Source: Lysobacteraceae bacterium (GTDB lineage Bacteria > Pseudomonadota > Gammaproteobacteria > Xanthomonadales > Wenzhouxiangellaceae). From it: 6,620 bases of DNA. The stretch covers positions 1 to 6,620 of the forward strand of contig JAIVHD010000164.1 of assembly GCA_020201235.1 (NCBI GenBank), given 5' to 3'. Below the pieces are notes generated by a model. That model ran no database searches. It worked only from the letters and a program-made list of their open reading frames with translations, and was not told the origin of the DNA. Made by a program: the position numbers and the translations under genes. Below, in pieces: positions 1 through 5,856 of this stretch. Within the stretch, counting starts at the first letter, position 1. Each line of letters starts with the position of its first letter.

Positions 1-384
1 ACACTCAGCCGCGCTTCGGGCTATCTGCGCATGGTCTGGCCACGCATGGAGCACACCACGCGTGAATCGCGAGAGCGCTTGCAGACTCTTGGCCGGGATA
101 TCCAGTCGATCAGCGAGCACGCCAGCTTTATGACGCAGAAGGTTACCTTTCTGCTCGATGCGACGCTTGGCATGATCAATATCGAGCAAAACGCGACCAT
201 CAAGATCTTTTCGGTGCTTGCCGTTATCTTTATGCCGCCGACCATGATTGCATCGATTTACGGGATGAACTTCGAGCACATGCCGGAGCTGGGCTGGCCG
301 CTGGGCTATCCGGTTGCGCTACTGGTGATGCTGGCTGCGGCAATCCTTCCGTACGCGTTCTTCAAGCGCAAGGGCTGGTTGTAG
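1..384 (+). CDS. corA: CorA-type magnesium/divalent cation transporter, C-terminal part
   Basis: This is the end of an inner-membrane channel of the CorA family, which takes up Mg2+ (some members Co2+ or Ni2+) as a homopentamer. The frame is open from the first base, so the true start lies left of the window; 127 residues are visible. They show a long charged helix corresponding to the cytoplasmic stalk. A first membrane helix ends in the signature YGMNF (about 257-271), the family selectivity-filter motif. A short acidic loop (EHMPELGWPLGY) and a second hydrophobic helix follow, with the basic tail FFKRKGWL that is typical of CorA C-termini. The end is intact (TAG at 382-384). It converges on the leftward GGDEF segment across about 205 bp. 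CorA family membership is very secure; ion preference cannot be read from this part. Confidence 0.93.
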   Translation, partial: TLSRASGYLRMVWPRMEHTTRESRERLQTLGRDIQSISEHASFMTQKVTFLLDATLGMINIEQNATIKIFSVLAVIFMPPTMIASIYGMNFEHMPELGWPLGYPVALLVMLAAAILPYAFFKRKGWL

Positions 385-462
385 CATTTGGCGGCAAACG
401 CCCGGGCGAGCGCGTGACCCGGCGAGTGTGAATTCCGATTTTGCAACGCGGAGAGTCGACAG

Positions 463-505
463 AAAAGCCCCTCCCAGACCCTCCCCCGCACGCGGGCGAG
501 AGCTC
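463..505. repeat. Degraded GC-rich intergenic palindrome
   Basis: The stretch between the two convergent genes has a C-rich arm (CCCTCCCCCGC) running into a G-rich arm (GCGGGCGAGAG), with a second C-rich block (CCCCTCCC) and AAAAG before it. The core CCCGC-AC-GCGGG pairs perfectly. This arrangement resembles the short palindromic repeats dispersed between genes in many GC-rich gammaproteobacteria, which in translation give strings like PSPARGR. Position between two stop codons fits such an element and could let it act as an mRNA 3' end structure for either gene. Only one imperfect copy is in this window, so repeat status is inferred from resemblance and not from copy number here. Confidence 0.4.
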
Positions 506-589
506 CAAACCGAAAGGGCAGGAATACTTTTGCGGGTCTTCGTCCCCTGTAATCACGAACCCGGCGATGTCGGAACAAGCGGCGTGCTT

Positions 590-1279
590 TCAGCTGGTCG
601 CAACTTGATTTCGACCGGCATGCTTGGCCCGATACAGGGCCTGGTCGGCACGTTCGATCAATGCCCCCGGGCTGTCGTGCTGGCCGATTCGTGCGGTGGC
701 CACACCAAGGCTGATTGTGACGCAGGCTGAGACATCGCTGTCGGGGTGCGGGATTGCGAGTTCTTCGATCCGTCGCCGAATTCGCTCGGCGATGCCCGAG
801 ACGACTTCGCCTCCAGTGTTTGGCAGCAGGATCACGAACTCTTCGCCGCCGTAGCGCGCGACCAGGTCGTCGTCGCGCATCACCCCGGATTGCAGCGCCG
901 TGGCGACCTGGCGGAGGCATTCATCGCCGGCCTGGTGGCCGGCGCTGTCGTTGTATTGCTTGAATCGATCGATGTCGAGAAGAATGACGCTGATCGATAT
1001 CTTTTCGGCGACTGCATTGGTCCAGAGGCGCGAAAGCATTTCCTCAAAATAGCGGCGGTTGGCCACGCCGGTCAGTCCGTCGATTCGCGACAGCCGCTCA
1101 ACTTTGATCAGCGCCTGACGCAATTCGCGCGTGCGCTTGTGCACGAGGTTTTCGAGACGCCGCTGTCGGGCGCGCACTTGGCCAAGTGCAAGCCGGTAGA
1201 TCAAATTCCATCGGGCCGGGCGGCAAGCCGGTAAAATACGCGGTTCGCCGATCACCGGCGTCCTGCCATTGCGCATCAA
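590..1279 (-). CDS. GGDEF diguanylate cyclase module, detached from its sensor by a frame break
   Basis: This is the output end of a diguanylate cyclase, which makes cyclic di-GMP from two GTP. Real coding character begins near 1210 (W-N-L-I-Y-R-L, residue ~24 of this frame). The first ~23 codons are only a shadow of the neighbouring Y_Y_Y frame, so the ATG at 1279 is unlikely to be a natural start. Next come a signalling coiled coil (LENLVHKRTREL, residues ~42-53), the GGDEF entry motif DGLTGVANRR (67-76), the metal-binding LLDIDRFK (100-107), the I-site R135-x-x-D138 for product inhibition, and the active-site GGEEF at 144-148. The C-terminus is normal (ALYRAKHAGRN, then TGA). All catalytic features look intact. 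In related sensors this module sits in the same polypeptide as the Reg_prop/Y_Y_Y domains after one transmembrane helix. Here that helix and the frame continuity are missing, so this is a fragment of the gene encoded at 1203-3176. Confidence 0.85.
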   Translation of the reverse strand: MMRNGRTPVIGEPRILPACRPARWNLIYRLALGQVRARQRRLENLVHKRTRELRQALIKVERLSRIDGLTGVANRRYFEEMLSRLWTNAVAEKISISVILLDIDRFKQYNDSAGHQAGDECLRQVATALQSGVMRDDDLVARYGGEEFVILLPNTGGEVVSGIAERIRRRIEELAIPHPDSDVSACVTISLGVATARIGQHDSPGALIERADQALYRAKHAGRNQVATS

Positions 1280-3752
1280 GGCCGCGCAGACGGTAGCGAA
1301 AGCGGACTCGTTCCGGAGCGCTCATGCGCGGCGCGCTGTAATCGATTTCAAGCGAACGCGCGGTCGGCGGCAGCGTCATGAGTTGGTCCGGGTCGGTGGG
1401 GCTGGAATTGACGCGCACCTGTTCGATGACCACTTCGAGCCCGATGGGTGATTGTTGCTCGCTTTGCGCCGGGTCGATCACGGCCAGGCCTTGATTGGTC
1501 GGAAACCACAGCCGACCGTCCCGGGCGCGCGCGGCGGCCGGCTGAAAGCCGCCCAGGAACTGCGCCGAGCGCAGTCCGTCGGCTTCGTTGTACACGCGCG
1601 CCTCGAACCGCCCGGCGCGCCCGTCGGCGACTGCATCGAGTTGTTGTCGATCCACCTTGACCAGGCCGGCCGAGCCGCTCAGCCACAGATTGCCATTGTC
1701 GTCGGCCAGGATTGCGAGTACCGATTCCTGCGGCAGGCCGTGGTCGGAGCCAAAGCGAAACAAGTCTTCACCGGCAAGGCGGGCCAGGCCGTCGTTGCGC
1801 ATTCCGATCCAGATGCTGCCGCGCTCGTCTTGCCAGCTAGTCGAAACCGGCCCGGCCAGCCCTTCAGCCTCGCCCCAGGTCGTGAAGCGCTGGCCATCCC
1901 AGCGGCACAGGCCATTGCTGGTCGAAAACCATAAATGACCGGCGTCGTCTTGCATGATGTGGCGGACCAGGCCGCGCGGCAGCCCCGGTCGGTCGGCCAG
2001 CGACTCGATCCGGCCTTCGACCAGCCGGTTCAGGCCGCCTTCGGCCGCAATCCATATATCGCCGTTGTGGTGCTCGAAGATGGCGAAGATGTGATCGCTG
2101 GTTAAGCCGTCGCTCGCCCGGAAATGCTGGATGTGACCGTTTTCGATTAAATTAACGCCGCCGCCGAAGGTGCCGGCCCAGATGCGATCGGTCGAATCGA
2201 TCAGCAGTGCCGATACGCTGTTGCTCGAAAGCCCGTCGGCGGTTGTAATGCGTGTGACCTGGCCCTCAGGCGTCAGACGGAGCAGGCCCCGGCCTTCCGA
2301 GCCGGTCCAGATGTCGCCGTTGTGCTCGGCCACCACGAAGGTCGTGTCGGCCAGCCCCTCGGGTGCGCCCCAGGCCGTAAACAGCCCGCCACCGAGACGG
2401 TGCAGGCCATTCATGCTCGCAGCCCACAGGTTGCCCTCGCGGTCTTCGAGCAGGTCGAAAATATGGGTCGGGTTGCCTGCGCCAAGTTCAAAGGCTTCGG
2501 CCGGGCCGCCGATGCTCCAGCGCCACAGGCCGCGGCCGTAGCTGCCGATCCAGAGCTTGCCGTCGCGGTCCCGCAGTGCCGACTGCATCGACAGGTCGGC
2601 CGGCAGTCCGCCGCGCGCGACCGCTTCGATGCCGTCGCTGCCGGATACATGAAAAAGCCCACCCTGGTAGCTGCCCGCAATCATGCCGGAATGGTCGCTG
2701 AACAGCAGGTGGATCTGGTCCGAATCCAGGCCGTCGCTTTGCGTATAGTTGGTAAATGACTGCCCGTTGAAGCGGCTCAGGCCACCGGTCAGGGTGGCAA
2801 GCCAGATCGCACCGTCGTCATCCTCGGCGATGCGGTATACGCGGTTGGCGGTCAGCCCGTCCTCGGTGCTCCAGCTTTGCAGGTGGCCGTTCGCCAGGCG
2901 GCTCACGCCGGCGGCCGTCGCAAACCAGACGGCGTCGTCGCTGGCAATGAAGATGTCGTAGACGATGTCGTCGGCCAGGCCGTCCGCGTGGGTCAGCGCG
3001 ACAAAGCGTCCGTCGACCCGATGCAGCGCGCCGCCGCCATAGGTGCCGGCCCAGATCGAACCGTCCGGGGCCTCGGTCACCACGCGAACATCGTTGGAAA
3101 GGAAGGCCGGATCACGCTGGCGATCGAAAACGTCGAAACGGACGCCGTCGAAACGCACCAGGCCGTTTTGCGTGCAGTGAGCGAAATGCGCAATCCCGGT
3201 CATGGTTCCGGTGACGCCGAAAAACAGCGTCAGCAGGCCATAGCCGATGACGAAGTACTTTGCCCGAATGGGCACCGGAGGAATCAGCAGCAGGATGCGT
3301 TGATTCGGATACATCATACCGAAGGCCAACAGCAGACCGAACACCCCGCCAGAGGCACCGATGGTCGGATAGACCGCGCCGGCGAAGGCCGCCGTAATCA
3401 ATTGCACAACGCCGGCCCCAACCACGCAGACCACGTAATAAATCACAAACCGTCGTGTGCCCCAGGCCTGCTCGATTGGCAGTCCGAACATGTACAGCGC
3501 GAACATATTGAAAAACAGATGTCCGATGCCGCCGTGCAGCAGGCCGTAGGTGACGAGTTGCCAGAGCCCGAAGCCGGTATCCAGGGTGCCGGCGTCGGAA
3601 AATCGGATCTGGTCCGGGGTACCGACCGGCCACAGGGCCAGCAAGCGGATGCTTTCCATCGGGTTCATCGATTGCAAAAGAAACGCGAGCACCGTCGCGC
3701 CGAGAATGATGAAGGCCGCTGGCGGCTGGCTTACGCTCCGATCAGGGTTCAT
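1098..3752 (-). CDS. Chimeric frame: rhomboid protease truncated and joined to a 14-blade Reg_prop/Y_Y_Y sensor
   Basis: One 884-codon frame contains two unrelated proteins. Residues 1-192 are a rhomboid intramembrane serine protease. Membrane helices lie at about 12-28, 64-90, 101-123, 133-148 and 167-180. The HGGIGHLFFNMF motif is in helix 2, the nucleophile is S134 in GASGG, and catalytic H192 is in GIAHFAH. The usual continuation (LGGM...GF helix) is absent. From residue 193 (C-TQNGLVRFDG) it is a two-component-regulator-type beta propeller that starts in the middle of blade 1. About 13 further blades of ~41-43 residues follow, mostly with the DG-x-[IL]-W-x-[AG]-[ST] signature and DGL ends, to about 763. 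That makes 14 in total, or two seven-blade propellers. Residues 799-846 are the first part of a Y_Y_Y domain (YRLRGLDAQW, TGLPPG). The last 38 residues are out-of-frame sequence up to a TGA. The start ATG overlaps the stop of the cytochrome gene (ATGA). Domain identities are secure; whether the joined protein exists is doubtful. Confidence 0.8.
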   Translation of the reverse strand: MNPDRSVSQPPAAFIILGATVLAFLLQSMNPMESIRLLALWPVGTPDQIRFSDAGTLDTGFGLWQLVTYGLLHGGIGHLFFNMFALYMFGLPIEQAWGTRRFVIYYVVCVVGAGVVQLITAAFAGAVYPTIGASGGVFGLLLAFGMMYPNQRILLLIPPVPIRAKYFVIGYGLLTLFFGVTGTMTGIAHFAHCTQNGLVRFDGVRFDVFDRQRDPAFLSNDVRVVTEAPDGSIWAGTYGGGALHRVDGRFVALTHADGLADDIVYDIFIASDDAVWFATAAGVSRLANGHLQSWSTEDGLTANRVYRIAEDDDGAIWLATLTGGLSRFNGQSFTNYTQSDGLDSDQIHLLFSDHSGMIAGSYQGGLFHVSGSDGIEAVARGGLPADLSMQSALRDRDGKLWIGSYGRGLWRWSIGGPAEAFELGAGNPTHIFDLLEDREGNLWAASMNGLHRLGGGLFTAWGAPEGLADTTFVVAEHNGDIWTGSEGRGLLRLTPEGQVTRITTADGLSSNSVSALLIDSTDRIWAGTFGGGVNLIENGHIQHFRASDGLTSDHIFAIFEHHNGDIWIAAEGGLNRLVEGRIESLADRPGLPRGLVRHIMQDDAGHLWFSTSNGLCRWDGQRFTTWGEAEGLAGPVSTSWQDERGSIWIGMRNDGLARLAGEDLFRFGSDHGLPQESVLAILADDNGNLWLSGSAGLVKVDRQQLDAVADGRAGRFEARVYNEADGLRSAQFLGGFQPAAARARDGRLWFPTNQGLAVIDPAQSEQQSPIGLEVVIEQVRVNSSPTDPDQLMTLPPTARSLEIDYSAPRMSAPERVRFRYRLRGLDAQWQDAGDRRTAYFTGLPPGPMEFDLPACTWPSARPTAASRKPRAQAHARIASGADQS
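1198..1217 (-). other. Junction 1: Y_Y_Y domain cut and GGDEF module resumed in another frame
   Basis: Reading leftward, the Y_Y_Y frame is convincing up to TGLPPG (ends at 1215) and perhaps through P-M-E-F (1203). In the sister frame convincing signalling-helix sequence starts at W-N-L-I-Y-R-L (from ~1210). Relatives have the rest of Y_Y_Y plus a transmembrane helix between these points, around 60-80 residues. Its absence together with a change of frame is best explained by a deletion of about 200 bp. The size is inferred from family architecture, not measured. Confidence 0.7.
3170..3182 (-). other. Junction 2: rhomboid 3' end fused in frame to the interior of a propeller gene
   Basis: Codon H192 of the rhomboid (3177-3179) is followed directly by C-T-Q-N-G-L-V-R-F-D-G (from 3176), a normal mid-blade string of Reg_prop proteins. 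Missing are the rest of rhomboid helix 6, its stop, any intergenic spacer, and the start, signal peptide and first strands of the propeller gene. By comparison with typical family members that is roughly 250-350 bp. The frame happens to stay open across the join. Confidence 0.7.
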
Positions 3753-4237
3753 GGATTGACCTTTTCTAGCAGTGGGTCGAGTCCGGCGCGACCTTCGATA
3801 ACACCGGCGGCATCAAATTGCTGCCGCAGTTGCCCGACCCGTGCCGGATCAACGGGCTCCGGCCAGTCGGCCCATTGCTGGCCAATAAACTCCAGCACGG
3901 CTGCAATTTCCCGATCATCGACATGGCGCATCGGTGGCATGTATCCGCGGTAGGTTTTGCCTGCAACCTCGATCGGGCCGCGCAGGCCCTGGGTGATGAT
4001 CAGGACGATTGCGTCAGGACCGGCCGCCAGCCACTCCGACCCTTTCAGCGGCGGGAAGCTCGACGAGCGACCCTCGCCATCACGGCCATGGCAGCTTGAG
4101 CAATACTGCAGGTATTGTGCCTCACCGGCGAGCAGGGGCGCATCCGGCTCACTGGAACAAGCCATCAGGAAAAGTAGACCAGCGATGCCGGCGGCAGCGC
4201 GACTACAATAGCGAAATCGTTGTTCATTCATATTCAT
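3749..4237 (-). CDS. Monohaem c-type cytochrome lipoprotein
   Basis: This is a small electron carrier exported across the inner membrane. An N-terminal signal with arginines and a hydrophobic core ends in the lipobox L-M-A-C, so the mature protein is probably a lipid-anchored periplasmic cytochrome. A single haem-attachment motif CSSCH follows, in the context YCSSCHGRDGEG, and GYMPPM further on supplies the likely axial methionine. The pattern FPPLKGSEWL with GLRGPI and Y-R-G-Y-M-P-P is usual in class I cytochromes associated with periplasmic dehydrogenases or oxidases; the redox partner cannot be told here. The frame stays open upstream to an ATG at 4252. I prefer 4237 (or 4231), because 4252 would overlap the start of the divergent LOG gene and adds nothing to the signal peptide. 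No clear ribosome binding site is seen for any choice. The TGA overlaps the rhomboid ATG by four bases, suggesting translational coupling. Confidence 0.85.
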   Translation of the reverse strand: MNMNEQRFRYCSRAAAGIAGLLFLMACSSEPDAPLLAGEAQYLQYCSSCHGRDGEGRSSSFPPLKGSEWLAAGPDAIVLIITQGLRGPIEVAGKTYRGYMPPMRHVDDREIAAVLEFIGQQWADWPEPVDPARVGQLRQQFDAAGVIEGRAGLDPLLEKVNP

Positions 4238-4244
4238 AAAAGGA
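4238..4244 (+). promoter_or_regulatory. Ribosome binding site of the LOG-family gene
   Basis: AAAAGGA lies only 1 base before the ATG at 4246 but 10 bases before the in-frame GTG at 4255. The spacing suits the GTG better, so the protein may begin V/M-S-V-K-R-V-T. The site also sits immediately next to the likely start codon of the divergent cytochrome gene. Confidence 0.45.
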
Positions 4245-4245
4245 A

Positions 4246-4845
4246 ATGGCATTCGTGTCGGTCAAAAGGGTAACGGTTTATGCGGCTTCCAGCCAAGCGC
4301 TTGCGCCGGAATACTTTGATGTTGCAGCGCGCCTGGGTAAAACGCTGGCGCAAGCGGGTCTGCCGATTGTTTACGGCGGCGGCGGTTCCGGCCTGATGGG
4401 CGCGCTGGCCGATGCCGCCATCGAGGCCGGCGGTACGGTTCATGGTGTTATTCCCGAGTTTCTCATGAATCTTGAAAAAGGCCATGAAAATTTAACCAGT
4501 CTTGATGTGGTGCCGGATATGCGCATCCGCAAGCATCGCATGCTCGAGCACAGCCGCGCGGTGGTGACCTTGCCCGGCGGTTGCGGGACTTTCGAGGAGG
4601 TTTTCGAGGCCATGACGCTGAAGCGGCTTGGCCAATACTTCGGCCCGATTATCCTGGTCAACAGCAACGGCTATTACGATTTGTTGCTGGAATTTCTCCA
4701 TCACAGCGTGCGCGAGCGATTTATGAATCAGGCACATCTCGATTTGTGGCATACCGTCGATCAGCCCGAGGACGTTCCGGGCGCGCTCGAGACGGTCGAG
4801 CCCTGGAGTGCCGATGCATTGAGGTTTGCCTCGGTGGAATCCTAG
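4246..4845 (+). CDS. LOG-family protein (TIGR00730), putative cytokinin-type nucleotide phosphoribohydrolase
   Basis: This is a cytosolic Rossmann-fold enzyme of the LOG (lonely guy) family. Characterised members cleave nucleoside 5'-monophosphates to free base and ribose 5-phosphate; many bacterial members are of unknown physiological role. The 199-residue frame has all the landmarks: a first strand VYAASS (11-16), the phosphate loop VYGGGGSGLMG (42-52), MRIRK (92-96) corresponding to the family M-x-x-R-K, and the signature PGGCGTFEE (110-118) with the conserved glutamate at 118. Length is normal for the family and the C-terminus ends cleanly at TAG. The ATG at 4246 is used here as the outer limit; GTG 4255 is the alternative favoured by ribosome-site spacing. 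It is divergent from the cytochrome gene with practically no spacer. The following EVE gene starts 142 bp later. Ribose 5-phosphate release and a nearby rpiA make a loose metabolic link, which is only inference. Confidence 0.9.
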   Translation: MAFVSVKRVTVYAASSQALAPEYFDVAARLGKTLAQAGLPIVYGGGGSGLMGALADAAIEAGGTVHGVIPEFLMNLEKGHENLTSLDVVPDMRIRKHRMLEHSRAVVTLPGGCGTFEEVFEAMTLKRLGQYFGPIILVNSNGYYDLLLEFLHHSVRERFMNQAHLDLWHTVDQPEDVPGALETVEPWSADALRFASVES

Positions 4846-4987
4846 CAGCCTGTGTTTGATCCCCAGGGGGCAAGACCGGGCAATCCAGTTTCGGATGACG
4901 GGTGGCAGCGCGCGGCTGATGCCGGAATCGGACCCCGCAGCTGGCCTTTCCGTTACCATTGATCAACGACCCGACCGATTGCATGCG

Positions 4988-5464
4988 ATGAATTACTGGC
5001 TGATGAAGTCCGAGCCCGAAGTATTCGGGATTGAACACTTGAAAGCCTGCCGGGAAAAAACCGAGCCCTGGGACGGGATACGCAACTACCAGGCGCGCAA
5101 TTTCATGCGCGATGGCATGAAAAAGGGCGACCTGGCCTTTTTTTATCACTCCAACTGCAAGCAGCCAGGCATCGTCGGAATCGTGGACATCGCCAGCAAT
5201 GCCTATCCCGACCCGACCCAATTCGATGCCGGGTCGAAGTATTTCGATGCAAAATCCGATCCGGACGCACCGCGCTGGCTGATGGTCGATGTCCGCCATG
5301 TCCGTGATTTAAAACGCAACGTCTCGCTGGCCGAAATGAAACAGCAAGCCGAGAGATTCGGCGATTTCCAGTTGCTGGCCAAGGGCAATCGGCTGTCAAT
5401 CATGCCGGTTTCCGAAGCGCACTGGAATCGCGTGCTGGAACTGGAAAAAAGGAGTCGCGAATGA
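4988..5464 (+). CDS. EVE-domain protein (thymocyte nuclear protein 1-like)
   Basis: This is a 158-residue protein that is essentially one EVE domain, a PUA-like fold that in characterised members recognises modified bases in nucleic acids. Conserved strings are YWLMKSEP (3-10), W28[10 protein letters not shown] (28-38), [10 protein letters not shown] (47-56), the GIVGI strand (61-65), and L-S-I-M-P-V (136-141) near the end. The aromatic residues around W28 and F51-F52-Y53 are the usual cage-forming positions in the family. The frame is open back to 4826, but the family begins at [10 protein letters not shown], so ATG 4988 is chosen; the ribosome binding site there is weak. Its stop overlaps the rpiA start (ATGA at 5461-5464), implying coupled translation. 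Ligand and biological role are unknown; a housekeeping RNA or modified-base binding function is the usual guess. Confidence 0.92.
   Translation: MNYWLMKSEPEVFGIEHLKACREKTEPWDGIRNYQARNFMRDGMKKGDLAFFYHSNCKQPGIVGIVDIASNAYPDPTQFDAGSKYFDAKSDPDAPRWLMVDVRHVRDLKRNVSLAEMKQQAERFGDFQLLAKGNRLSIMPVSEAHWNRVLELEKRSRE
5448..5454 (+). promoter_or_regulatory. Ribosome binding site of rpiA
   Basis: AAAGGAG sits six bases before the ATG at 5461, inside the last codons of the EVE gene. It is the strongest Shine-Dalgarno match in the window and fixes the rpiA start. Confidence 0.75.
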
Positions 5465-5799
5465 GCCAGGAAAGACTGAAGATCGAAGTGGCGCGAGCCG
5501 CGTTGAAATACGTCGAAGAGGGCATGGTGCTGGGTGTCGGCACCGGCTCCACCGTCAATGCCTTCATCGACCAATTGGCCAGCTCCGGCATTCGGCTGGA
5601 GGGTGCGGTATCGTCGTCGGAACAAACCACCCGCCGACTCGAGCAGATCGGCGTTTCGGTGCTCGAACTCAACCATACCGGTGATTTGGACCTGTACATT
5701 GACGGTGCCGACGAGGTCGACGTCAACAAGCGCCTGATCAAGGGCGGCGGCGGTGCACTGACGCGCGAAAAGGTCATCGGCGCATCGGCCAGCCGATGA
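5461..5799 (+). CDS. rpiA: Ribose-5-phosphate isomerase A, N-terminal half, broken by a frame-changing deletion
   Basis: RpiA interconverts ribose 5-phosphate and ribulose 5-phosphate in the pentose phosphate pathway. The first ~108 residues are an excellent match: [13 protein letters not shown] (25-37) with the phosphate-binding [14 protein letters not shown] (49-57), DGADEVD (81-87), and [11 protein letters not shown] (94-104). Using E. coli numbering as recalled, the catalytic residues D81, D84, K94 and E103 fall at identical positions. After TREKVIGAS the frame hits a TGA at 5797, giving 112 residues against about 220 normally. The missing centre includes the K121 region and the C-terminal half of the fold, so the encoded protein should be inactive. 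The true C-terminal residues are found in another frame immediately after. RpiA is normally important for growth unless RpiB is present, which makes a sequencing or assembly cause worth considering. Confidence 0.9.
   Translation: MSQERLKIEVARAALKYVEEGMVLGVGTGSTVNAFIDQLASSGIRLEGAVSSSEQTTRRLEQIGVSVLELNHTGDLDLYIDGADEVDVNKRLIKGGGGALTREKVIGASASR
5777..5794 (+). other. Junction 3: internal deletion point in rpiA, compatible with a short direct repeat
   Basis: The bases GCGCATCGGCCAGC (5780-5793) make sense in both frames. As the N-terminal frame they read roughly (G)-A-S-A-S, as expected after TREK-V-I. As the C-terminal frame they read A-H-R-P-A, as expected before the RpiA C-terminus (compare E. 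coli F-A-N-R-G-A-D). This suggests that a repeat of about 10-14 bases once stood at both ends of a lost ~270-280 bp segment. The repeat is inferred, since only the joined copy is present. Confidence 0.6.
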
Positions 5800-5839
5800 G
5801 GTGCTGGTGGCCAGCGAGTCGGGCGTCCGGTCGCTGTAG
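5780..5839 (+). pseudogene. rpiA: C-terminal remnant of RpiA in another frame
   Basis: In the frame that contains codons 5780-5839 the translation is [19 protein letters not shown] followed by TAG. It aligns with the last residues of RpiA proteins (E. coli [20 protein letters not shown]). The remnant has no start of its own and is separated from the N-terminal part by the loss of about 90 residues. With the entry at 5461-5799 it forms one interrupted rpiA. The stop lies 17 bases before the next gene, as expected for the natural end of an operonic rpiA. Confidence 0.72.
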
Positions 5840-5856
5840 TCCGCAATGGTTGATGA

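Noticed and set aside
534..562. Imperfect hairpin GGGTCTTCGT / ACGAACCC as a terminator between corA and the GGDEF module
   Set aside because: The stem needs a two-base bulge and an 11-base loop, and neither strand has a following T-run, so it is not convincing as an intrinsic terminator.
306..920. Leftward 204-codon open frame spanning the end of corA and the GGDEF region
   Set aside because: Arg/Pro-rich composition and overlap with the convincing GGEEF-containing frame mark it as a shadow.
1452..1934. Rightward open frame opposite propeller blades
   Set aside because: The opposite strand carries clear Reg_prop repeats, and this frame has no motifs or ribosome binding site.
2877..3953. 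Long rightward open frame (358 codons) antisense to the propeller and rhomboid
   Set aside because: It crosses two genes with clear domain signatures on the other strand and the rhomboid/propeller junction. Its translation shows no recognisable fold and it is explained by GC-rich codon bias.
4204..4209. TACAAT as a -10 box for the LOG gene
   Set aside because: It matches five of six consensus bases, but no acceptable -35 box lies 16-18 bases upstream.
4826..4987. Upstream extension of the EVE frame to ATG 4826
   Set aside because: The extension overlaps the end of the LOG gene and has no family similarity. EVE proteins of this type begin at the [10 protein letters not shown] motif at 4988.
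4846..4987. Possible small gene or 6S RNA between the LOG and EVE genes
   Set aside because: I considered a 6S RNA or a 5-formyltetrahydrofolate cyclo-ligase remnant because these can lie near EVE or rpiA genes, but saw no matching sequence or strong secondary structure.
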